In this document: positions 54,962 through 64,000 of the stretch, one piece after another | Layout: every line of letters begins with the position of its first letter | Numbering within the stretch: position 1 is the first letter of the stretch | Source: Daucus carota subsp. sativus | Taxonomy: Eukaryota; Streptophyta; Magnoliopsida; Apiales; Apiaceae | Assembly: GCF_001625215.2 (NCBI RefSeq) | Contig: NC_030387.2 | Location: forward strand, 24,750,517 to 24,814,516 | Reading direction: 5' to 3' | DNA length: 64,000 nt | Position numbers and translations under genes: made by a program | The notes under the pieces: generated by a model | What the model was told of the DNA's origin: nothing | Databases searched by the model: none | What the model saw: only the letters and a program-made list of their open reading frames with translations

Positions 54962-56045
54962 TCAGTTAGTTCCTTGGTAGCCCACTATCTTACTAACATG
55001 AGCTTGACGAGCCTCTCGCCAACCACTTTCCTATGGTTAATTACAAATTCGAAACTCCAGAGGAGACTATTTAGCATTTCAAGAATTCTTTTTCTGGGTT
55101 ATTTTTTGCAAGTCGAGTTCAAGAAATTGCTTAACAGCATTGCACATTGCAAAGATGGGGAATTCTCATGTCTTGAATCTAAAAAACCTACTATTGATTT
55201 TTCTAAGAAAAGTACATGTTTTGGTATTTTCTTGATTTCACATCCCTTTCTTGCAACTGCAACCCAAAACTTTTACCTGTCTTTAAACACTGTGGCAACT
55301 TCCACTAATTCGTTTTTGATTTTTTGATGCTTTCCTCTTACATTTGCACTTTTAGAATAAGTTCATATTGGGCCTCTAAAGTGTCAATGATCCAAAGAAA
55401 CCAAGAGAAGTCAACAAAGATTTAATGTTACCGAGAGAAATAGGCGAACGTTTGGGGTTTGAGCATGCCCTGGCAAGTTTTTTGGCACTTGCGAACACAA
55501 AATTTAGCTCTATAAAATGTGTCTTTCCTCTCACAGCTTCAATTATACAGCATTTCCTCATCTCCAAATCCTCAATCTTTAATTCTTCAATGTAACTTGA
55601 TTCAGTTTTACCTCTATTGTACCTGATTCATGTGATTGTTTTTATCTTTCTAAATGATTTATGGGTTAAGTGGATGTACATGTCTAGATCTGCAGATGGT
55701 TTACCCATGAATATTCAGGCTAGACCATACCAAGGGTTAAAAATTTAAAAATGTATCCTCAACCTGACTTACGTTTCAGTTCATATCTAGAAAGCAGAGA
55801 TATTATTGCTCATATATTCTTAAAAAGACGTTGAAGTTCAACCAACTATGTAAGATGCAAGTTTTTTGGTGATGCCACTTACGTGTCCACCAATGCGTCA
55901 AGATTGACAATGTTAAATGAAAGCTGTCTTTCCTTGTTTCCAGGTGGCATTCGAGTACCTGCAACTTACCTAAAACTGTTTATATGGCGTATATCTCACC
56001 ATATTGCTGAGTAGGCTTATTTGAGTTGCTACTTTCGGTCATCAA
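54962..56045. other. Upstream region of the HAD gene
   Basis: No coding gene is recognised. A TTTCCAG acceptor near 55943 followed by GTGGCATTCG could open a 5' UTR exon leading to the ATG at 56046. This is inferred from splice signals only. Confidence 0.35.
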
Positions 56046-58386
56046 ATGGAGCGAGAAATCTCTTCTCCAAGTCTCACGAGTAGAGGAGGCTCAGGTACAT
56101 ACTTCATCTGCTATCTTTGGTTATGGTTTACAATTATGCCATGAATTGTAGTTACCAATTGATAATAACTTTATTGGTAGACCATGATATTTGCTGATTG
56201 TATTTTTTTTATGACAGAGATATTTGCTAATTGTTGTGTGTAACAAAATAAAATATTTCAGAATATACTGCAATGTGACATAACCAATTAATTGTTAGTC
56301 TCCCACCGCATCATATTGTCTGGTTTCGTTAAAAAGGGCTCAAGAGGAATAGACTTTCACATGACTTCAATTTGTTCCTCTGTTCTTAACATCAAGGTAA
56401 TGCATAGTGGAACTCTTGTCTTGGTGTCTATGCACTGACAACAGGGTTCATAATTGGATCGATTAATTACTACTTCTTTTGTCCCACTCATTTTTATTTT
56501 TTTTTTGCATTATATGGTACACATTTTAATGATTCTACAAAATATTTCATAACTAATTTTTATAAATTTTTGGTTCTGAATAAAATTTAAACATTAAATT
56601 TTTATTCAGAAAAAGAATTTTAAAATGATCTATAGAACTATATGTTATAAGAGGCCTAAAATGTGTATCGAACTCTCTATCCCAAACGTATACAATTGGT
56701 CGGGATAGAGGGAGTATTCAGTAATTTGCTAGATAACAGACCAATGCTTTTGTACTTTTTGCGGTTAAAGCTACATAGCACATATATCTAGAGCTCATGG
56801 ATATGATCCCTTGATAATTTGAAATGATATTTTTCCTGCAGAACTTGGAAGCCTCTATACTAGTGAGACAGGAATTTATATGTCATCATTGGCTGCTGCA
56901 ATCTTTGTGGCATCTCTTGTAACGGCTGGGGTTTTACTGACTACCATTTTAGTTGCCTTGACCATAATGTTACAAGACTGTCAAAGTAAGAGTGCTGGCA
57001 TTGTTGAATTATGGAAACATAGCGATGACTACATTCAGTGTCAGATGTCTGCTCTTCATGCGGAGCTCAACAGCCTTGGGGCAGAATCTGTTCCTCACAA
57101 TTGTAAACATGTTGCTGTTCATTATATCAAGACGGGCCAATACATGAGAGATTTAAATTTTACGGCAGCTTTGGTTGAGGATTACCTGAACTGTGCAAAA
57201 CCAGTTATTAGTGGTCTTGATGTGGTATTGATGGATGCAGATGATATCATTCAATTATATTCTCGCCAAGACAATTTGTCACAGCCCCGGTAATTTCCTT
57301 TGAACATCATAATGCATAACTTTACCATCCTAAACTTTATTGAATTTTGATGGTCGGAATAGTTTTAAAATTATGAGTCATGAGCAACGGAAGTCCAGAG
57401 TTTGGGAAATTTACTCACGGACTGACCACCCTGCAAAAACAACCTTTCTTGATATCATGTTTGTTGACCAGCTCCTCCACTTATTAATGTTGTTCATAAG
57501 TTTCTTTTTGGCTTTCCTGTATTAACTCATGCTCTATTCAATAAATCATAGCTATAGCTTCCACTTAATAATGTTGTTCATAAGTTTTTTCAGGCTTTTT
57601 AGCATTAAAACATGGTCTATTCACTAAATCATAGTTATAGCTTTTTCACATTACTGAGGACTCATTATTATTTGAACGGAACAGGAAATCTATATGGAGT
57701 GATCCGATTGAAGAGGCAAAATTTCTTAAACAAGTGTTTTCTCGACAACTGTACATGAAACTGCATGTGGGTGGCTGGCCTTTAATTTTGTTCTCAAGGA
57801 AGTCCGAAAAGCTAAGGAAGATCACCGAGGAGCGCCTCATTTCAGCTGGATATGTTAATTGGTCTTCATTAATTATGAGGTACACCATGATGTAGAATGT
57901 AGTTGCTTTGCTTTTTTATTGAAATCTTCTGGTGACATGATATGCTTACAGTTTTTTTGTTGTATATTAGATCATATGTAGTGTTTTGTTTTTAATGTGT
58001 TAGAGCATATGTAGTAAGGTTGACTACAAAGATATAAACTAATAATTGGCTAAAATTCGCTGAAACGGTAAGATATTGTGCTTCAATGCAGTTGACCCTA
58101 ACGGTTGGATGTAAGTGTGTCATTGGATTGTTGCAATTTATGTGCTGTTTTTTTCAAGGTTTTAGAATGGTTTAATTTCTGATGCAGACTAGATGAGGAA
58201 ATGCCAATGAGTAATAGCGAATATATCTCCGGACGAAGGAATCAATTGGAAAGACAGTGCTTTCGAATCAAGGCTGTGATTAGCAGCCGGATGGATGCTT
58301 TAACGGACCCTTCTATGAGATCCCGTGCTTTCAAGATCCCGACACCATTCTATTTTAACACACTGCAGCATATCGAAGTCTTATAA
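56046..58386 (+). CDS. Membrane-anchored HAD-superfamily class IIIB acid phosphatase-like protein (296 aa)
   Basis: Four exons (56046-56094, 56842-57289, 57685-57879, 58188-58386; 891 nt) join in phase. A short Ser-rich N terminus is followed by one hydrophobic helix (about residues 33-60, [22 protein letters not shown]) and then a HAD-like domain. Motif I appears as VVLMDADDI (Asp148-x-Asp150), motif II as [20 protein letters not shown] with [10 protein letters not shown], and the end as [11 protein letters not shown]. The class IIIB family has DxDET, TGR and GDQxSD. Here the Thr after the DxD is Ile and the last acidic motif is degenerate (MDALTD). Phosphatase activity is therefore uncertain, and a membrane-tethered non-catalytic role is possible. 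Arabidopsis has a similar short membrane HAD protein near COI1. Intron 1 holds a Stowaway element. Confidence 0.85.
56473..56714. repeat. Stowaway-type MITE in HAD intron 1
   Basis: CTTCTTTTGTCCC and GGGATAGAGGGAG are imperfect inverted ends, with TA at 56471-56472 and 56715-56716. Confidence 0.75.
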
Positions 58387-59033
58387 ACGTTACCGTCATT
58401 ACCAAGGATGTTTGGGGAGGTCATTTGTTTGTCCACCACCATCTATATGTACCTCATTGCTGGTGGCATATACTTCTTCGAAGATAGCTGTACCATCTTG
58501 AATTACTATATTTGTGCATAAAAGTTTGATCATTTTGTTAAGGGCTTGCTTGCCCTGAGCTCACCCGCAGGCGGTTACCTAAGGCTAAAAGAAATTTTGG
58601 TACAATTGCAGGGCGATTTTTGTGAATATGGGGGCTGGTTATTTATTACAAAAATGTCGTTCAGATTTTGAACACAGATCTCAAAAGAGTTTCAACTAGC
58701 TTGAACTTGAACTTAAAATTGCTTGTTTACTCTAATGAAGAATGTTTGCGGTGAATACCATAGCTAATGTGGCCTCCGACAGCTAAATGTAAGTTAAATA
58801 GAAGCAGAACAGAGTCGTCAGTAGCAAAGATGGCCACAAACATAACATGGACGGAAGCCCATTTGAAGTTATTTCACACTTTTTAGGTTGTGTTTATCGA
58901 GTTAAAAATTAAACAGAAGATGCCCACCAAATGGCAGAAACAAGACAAACAAGTTTGGTCAGTTAACCACAATGAGGCACTCGAGGGAAACATACTCAGA
59001 GATTGCGAATTATGGGGTCTTTTTCATGGGAGG
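58387..59033. other. Convergent 3' ends of the HAD and LIM genes
   Basis: The two genes face each other across 647 bp, which must hold both 3' UTRs. No transposon or other gene is seen. Confidence 0.6.
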
Positions 59034-61560
59034 TCAAGCTTCAGGAACTGCAGCTGCAGGGCGCCTCATTGATGCAGACTTAAGCACATGGTTGTAGCTG
59101 CCCTTCTCCTTGAAAAGCTGAGAAAAATGATGTTTACAGTACAAAGTGCCTTCGAGGGCTGCATAAGTTGATGGAGTTATGTGGCATCCACCATGAGAGC
59201 ACTTAAAACATGTTTTGTGATATGCTTGGTTCTCCACTGTCACCTGTCATTTTAACAAACAGAAACAAATCAACAAGAAATACTTGGACATTCATTTCAG
59301 TTTTTGAATATGCCCTTTTCTGAGTTAAATACTCTTTATTCATAACAATTAGAATGAGATCCTGAACTTTGGTTAGTAAAGCTTATAATAAAGGGCCTCA
59401 AGATACAAATATTACCGTCTTGTCAAAGCTTTGCTATAACTCTTAGAAAGTAATCCTAACAATGCAAGAGAGATATGAAAGGTCATGTTCAATATATTGG
59501 TTTTTTATGCATTCTATGTACTAGTAAAAAGATGCAGAGGCACATGCAACAGTGAAAGATGGTGCCCTCTCAATTCAGTGTATGAGAAGGCCGATAACTA
59601 ATAAGGGATTCGTGTATTCTGGGAAGCATATTCTGATGACGTCCTGACACTTCGTTACAAAACAAACGTGCTCAAGTTTATCTGTTGTCAATCATTAGGA
59701 CAGGCTGCTTGTAATTCTTATATCTTATTCAAATTATTTTTCCACAAGGATTGATTAAGTAATAGGAGTCGATTAATCTATCCTGAGAAGCATTCTTTGC
59801 TGGCATCATTAGGCTTTTCAACAATGCTGTGTAGATTTACTAATTAAACTAATGCATCAGCCATATCAGCTGCTAATCCTATTTTAGTTGAAGGTATTGC
59901 TTCATGCTGCTTGTAATTGTTAGATCTTTATCAAATTATAGAGTGTGTGATGGATTGAGTTCGTAACTGTTTTGGGCCTAATCAAATACTACACTTGAAT
60001 AAAACTGAAAGTACCTTCCGAGCAAAAGGTGATATTTATTGATCAAAGGAGCCAGAATATTGCTACTTTAATTATATTCATGCCCTTTATATAGTTGAGC
60101 TGAATACCTTCTCAAGTGGATATGCTGTTTTGCCACAAGTTGCACATTTTTCTTGTGTCCCAGAAAACATGCCAGCAGCTTTGCTTGGTGACCTTGTCTG
60201 CAAATTCATAGGGAATAAGAGGTTGCGTAAATCAAAAAAGACCAGATGTATGGTTGTTGGAGTACAGATATCTGAAGAGGAAAATTTACCAGTTCCGGGG
60301 TTGTCTTATCAGCCGACTTTGCAGCTGAAAGAAACATTATGCATTGCAAAGTGAACATGTAATTCAGATTTAAAAAAATATACTTGCATTATATGGATAA
60401 GAAGGCATACCTGACTGAAAGTTCTTGTTGTAATTCCCCGACTCTTTGAAGAGTTGTTCAAAGTGGGGCTTACAGTACAGAACACCTTCCATCGAGGAGA
60501 AATTACCCAGCTGCAGGAAAGGGGAAAAATATTTATTTGCTCACAAAGCATCATGGACAAGGTAATTGTTTCTAGAAATTATTAAGTAGTCAGATATAAA
60601 AAAATGAGATCTTGAACAAAAAAATATCTGGGGATATGAGGATTTTAGTATCTCCATATAACTATCAACTTGGTTACTTCCTCAATTACTTATGATAAAG
60701 AAAGTTTTGAAATCTCATACTAACAAAAATGCAAGTACAGAGGCAGTAACAAGTAACTTCTTTCTAATTCTTTATAGAGCACGTTTTGGCTAATGCACCA
60801 AGAGCAACTCTATCATGTACTCATTCAGTATTGCTTTCTGCTAAAGTTCTAGTTCTAAAACACAAAGTCTTTGTCCTGAGTCCAATTCTGCCGAGGTAGC
60901 ACACTAGCAGCACTTGTTGTTCTAATGGAACAACTTTCATTGCTCCTGTCACAAATATAGAGCAAAAAAATCTGCATAGTCACCAGTTTCATTACTGCTT
61001 TCGGCAGACCCCTAACTATCAAATCTTATAACAAATACCAACGCCATACAGACCATATTATTGGACCATCACAAACAAAATCAAATTTTAGCAACATTGA
61101 AAACAAAGAAAAAAATATATGTTTTGACTTCATCACGTCAACTGATAACAGTATCCTAAAAAACACGGTCTTTGGCTTCCCGTATATAGTAATTACTTCA
61201 ACAGAGCAAAATCATAGTATGTGTCAATGGTAAGTACACAGATAGTACCATTTTCCAACAGCAAAAAAGTTACAGAAAAAAAATACCCAACTTTGTTTTC
61301 AGAGATGCATAATTTCATGCGAGTTCCTATCGAAAAAATCAGCCACAAAAACTTTCCAGGCCAACAAACATAAAAATCAATGGAAAAAAAAAATGAAGCA
61401 AAGAGTAAGATAGTAGTATAATTGCCTTTAGGGTGCCTTTGCAATGAGTGCACCTGAAGCAAGCTTTATGAAAATCAACTCCATCAGCAGACAATAACTC
61501 CATTGGATAAACAGTCTTCTCACAGACCTTGCATTTCTGTTGGGTACCCATAAAAGACAT
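59034..61560 (-). CDS. WLIM2: WLIM2-type two-LIM-domain protein (189 aa)
   Basis: Five exons on the minus strand: 61560-61426, 60510-60411, 60324-60290, 60197-60108 and 59243-59034 (TGA); 570 nt in phase. LIM1 runs from about residue 10 ([14 protein letters not shown], then [10 protein letters not shown], then [11 protein letters not shown]). LIM2 starts at about residue 108 ([13 protein letters not shown], then [12 protein letters not shown], then [19 protein letters not shown]). A linker of about 40 residues ([18 protein letters not shown]) lies between them. All zinc ligands expected for both domains are present. Plant WLIM2 proteins bind and bundle actin filaments in the cytoplasm and also enter the nucleus. 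The first intron starts with GC (CTAAAG|GCAATT). A 5' UTR intron is likely (CAAG|GTACTTTC at about 61867). The C terminus is slightly shorter than usual. Confidence 0.95.
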
Positions 61561-62054
61561 CTTTTTAGCTAGATCTGATCTTGGCCTTGTTAAATTTCCT
61601 GCCTTTAGCAACAACCAAATCAATTTAGTTTAGCTTATCTTTTGCCTTTGTTTTAGCTCAAACTCAACTCCAACACTTAACAACCTTAAGCAGTTCTACA
61701 AGAAGAAGAAACATAAAATCAAAAACATATACTAATGGTGACTATAAAACTATAAATCAATTTAAATGTACAATGTACGACCACAAATTCAATTACATGT
61801 TAGATCTCAGCTGAAAGTGAGTGATTTAGCTCAAGCCCATATGTAAGAAGAGTACATTGAAAGTACCTTGATGACACAGATTGAAGATGGGAGCTGAAAA
61901 TTTGTTGATGAAGCTCAAATGCAGAGAAATATAAACCCCAAGAACAGGGCCTTTAATAAACGAGAATAGACGATTAGATATATCAAGAAAGAATAAACTT
62001 TTATACTTGCAGAATGAAAAGAATTTTATAAATGAGCATTATACATTATTAAAA
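61561..62054. other. LIM gene 5' UTR and promoter
   Basis: Contains the probable 5' UTR and its intron on the minus strand (donor at about 61867), then AT-rich promoter DNA up to the MITE at 62055. Confidence 0.5.
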
Positions 62055-62450
62055 GAGCATCTCCAACTATCTAAATCTCATCGCTAAAAGGTGAGTTGGC
62101 ATACTAAAAATAAAAAAATATAGCCAACAACTCCAAAAACTGAACTCCAACCATGATCAGCTGTTGTCTATAAATTTAGCTAACCTCCCATGGATGGCTA
62201 AATTTGTCGAACCTCTACAGGTCTGTAAGAAAATCTGTAGGAAGATTGTACATCATTTATTACCATATCGAACTGATATATTCTATTTTAACAATTTAAA
62301 ATATTAATAACATACTATTTTTAAATTATAGCCAACCAATATAGCCAGTACCATTGAAGCAAAATGTCCTACAGGTTCAGCAAATTTTACATAATGTCTT
62401 ACATGTCCAATTTAGCCGACGATTATAGCCAACGCCGTTGGAGATGCTCT
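62055..62450. repeat. GAGCATCTCCAA-type MITE upstream of the LIM gene
   Basis: The ends GAGCATCTCCAAC / GTTGGAGATGCTC are inverted, and the interior holds TAGCCAAC-type units in both orientations. It is 396 bp long, the same family as the COI1 intron 1 element. Confidence 0.85.
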
Positions 62451-62524
62451 AATATAGCATAAATGTTGACAGTGCGGAGGGAGAATGTATAATACCCCCA
62501 CCACTTTAAACTGTAATCTTTTTA

Positions 62525-63247
62525 GAGCAACTCCAATGCACCCATTCCTTACCTATATTTGATCTATATGGACAAGATTTGAGGGTTGAGAACAAAAAGA
62601 GTTCTTCCAACTAGAGATGCACAAAAGATCTGTTCGGGCCAGATCCAGACCGGGCCAAAAAAAATCCGGATTTTTTTATAACCAGATCGGGCCGGGTTTT
62701 TTTAAAAATCGGGCCGGACCAGGCCGGGCTTTTCCAAAAATACTAGGCCTGGTTTAGTTATAAAAAGCCCGGATTTTTCAAAAATCCGGATTTTATCCGG
62801 ATTTTTTTGAAAATACTAGGCCTGTTTTAGGCCCTCGGACCGGGCCAGGCCAGACCGGGTTTTTTTTCGGATTGGGTTTTTCAGATTTTTTTCCAGATCG
62901 GATCGGATCGAATTTCGGATTTCAGATTTTTTGAACATCTCTACTTCCAACGCAACTCCCTATCCCCTGTTAATTTTAGGTGAGAGAAAGTTCAACCCCT
63001 TTGAGGGATGAAAAAGCAGCCCCTATATGCTCCATGTCATCACCAGCTCATATCTTCTCTTATTTTTCTGTTATTTATTAGTGCAATTTTTCTCTCTACT
63101 TGAGTTGTATATATAGATTTAAAATATATGGAATCAAATAGGGAACATCGTTGGAGCAAAATAGCTTTTTGATCCCAAATATTTTAGGTAACCATTAATA
63201 TATAATATTTTAGGGGTTGAAAATAGGGAATTGCATTGGGCTTGCTC
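62525..63247. repeat. GAGCAACTCCAATG MITE disrupted by a nested hAT element
   Basis: The ends GAGCAACTCCAATGCA / TGCATTGGGCTTGCTC are inverted, with TTA on both sides (62522-62524, 63248-63250), fitting PIF/Harbinger. Removing the nested 332-bp insert and its 8-bp duplication leaves about 383 bp, matching the two other family members in the window (372 and 396 bp). Confidence 0.82.
62612..62943. repeat. Nested hAT-type MITE with GGGCC/GGATTTT repeats
   Basis: The ends TAGAGATG / CATCTCTA are inverted, and a perfect 8-bp duplication CTTCCAAC flanks the element (62604-62611, 62944-62951). The interior consists of CCGGATTTTT and GGGCCGGGCC units. Confidence 0.92.
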
Positions 63248-63250
63248 TTA

Positions 63251-64000
63251 GCTAATTAACTACAGAGGATTTACTAAAAAAAAAAACTATAGAGGATTTA
63301 TATTTGTACTCTGTTCTGATCAGAGATTTGACAAATATCCATGCGTTTTCTGGTTAAGGTTTAGTGCAAGTAGAGTAGATTAATTGCGATTGTGGTGGCG
63401 TTTGTTTATCATTTAAAAGCCCAATTTCTGAGTTTATAAGTTAAAAATACTTATTTATACTGTTTGTGTAAAAAGTCAAAAAGCACTCAGGGCCGTGCCT
63501 GAGATTTAAAGTGCCCGGTGCAATATGCAAAAAATGTGCCCTAATAGTTTGAAAATATACTACATGAAATAATAAAAATTGATACAAAATTGTAAAAATC
63601 ATATTACAATTAGAGTGCATATATATTTTTTTCATATTATAAAAATTAACTGAAAATTGTAAAGAAATAAAACAAGTACATAGATAACATAAAATTATCT
63701 GAAAATTGTTCTTCTAGCATTTTTTGAAGCAAACCCACAAATAATATTTTTATAGTGTACATTTTCTAATAAACTATTTTCATATTTGATATATATGTGT
63801 GCGCGCGCGCGCGCGCGCGCATGTACATGTATAAATTAAAAATGAATATAATTTAACATAAATTAGTTACTAAAGATTGAATTATTATTTTAATGATATA
63901 ATATTGCATATGGTCATCAAGAAAGAAAAAAAATAGTATAAGTAGTTAAATTAATTAACTTTAATGAAGTCATTGAAGTTAGCAGTCAAATTAGAATTTT
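63251..64000. other. Right-edge intergenic DNA
   Basis: No gene is seen. CAGGGCCGTGCCTGAG at 63488 resembles a transposon terminus whose partner would lie outside the window. A GTGTGCGCGC...GCATG alternating purine-pyrimidine run (about 63796-63822) is a simple repeat. Confidence 0.45.

Overview
This window looks like a gene-containing arm segment of a eudicot plant nuclear genome. The genes have many short AT-rich GT-AG introns and belong to plant-specific families. The space between them is filled with plant DNA transposons (Stowaway, hAT, CACTA, MULE, Helitron) and LTR retrotransposons. An asterid such as an Apiaceae species is a guess, not shown by the sequence.

Six protein-coding genes and one tRNA gene can be modelled. 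(1) 1744-9635 (+): the 3' part of a peroxisomal NAD carrier (PXN-like); its first exons lie left of the window. (2) 11625-17866 (+): a complete 15-exon plastid isochorismate synthase of 594 aa. (3) 18954-19026 (-): tRNA-Ala(AGC). (4) 23059-26095 (+): the jasmonate receptor F-box protein COI1, 3 exons, 584 aa. (5) 32810-33920 (-): a DIVARICATA-type two-MYB transcription factor, 282 aa. (6) 56046-58386 (+): a membrane-anchored HAD (class IIIB acid phosphatase-like) protein, 296 aa. (7) 59034-61560 (-): a two-LIM-domain WLIM2-type actin-binding protein, 189 aa. From memory, PXN, COI1, this HAD protein and WLIM2a have Arabidopsis counterparts close together on chromosome 2. The block may therefore be old microsynteny, with the isochorismate synthase and MYB genes as differences.

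The rest is layered mobile DNA, much of it delimited to the base by target-site duplications (TSDs). An antisense Helitron fills most of the last PXN intron. A CACTA element separates the tRNA from COI1. A 3.1-kb solo LTR and a 930-bp MULE lie between COI1 and MYB. A very young, apparently intact Ty1-copia element (36291-41499, LTRs differing at 2 of 320 positions) lies beyond MYB. Two Helitrons are joined head to tail at 42464-46605. They are followed by about 6.6 kb ending in another Helitron 3' terminus and carrying broken fragments of mitochondrial chaperonin CPN60 and ascorbate peroxidase.

Functionally, the genes do not form a pathway operon. Still, a salicylate/phylloquinone precursor enzyme and the jasmonate receptor sit about 5 kb apart on one strand. 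Three GC-AG introns occur in three of the six genes. No CRISPR, prokaryotic operon or viral genome was seen.
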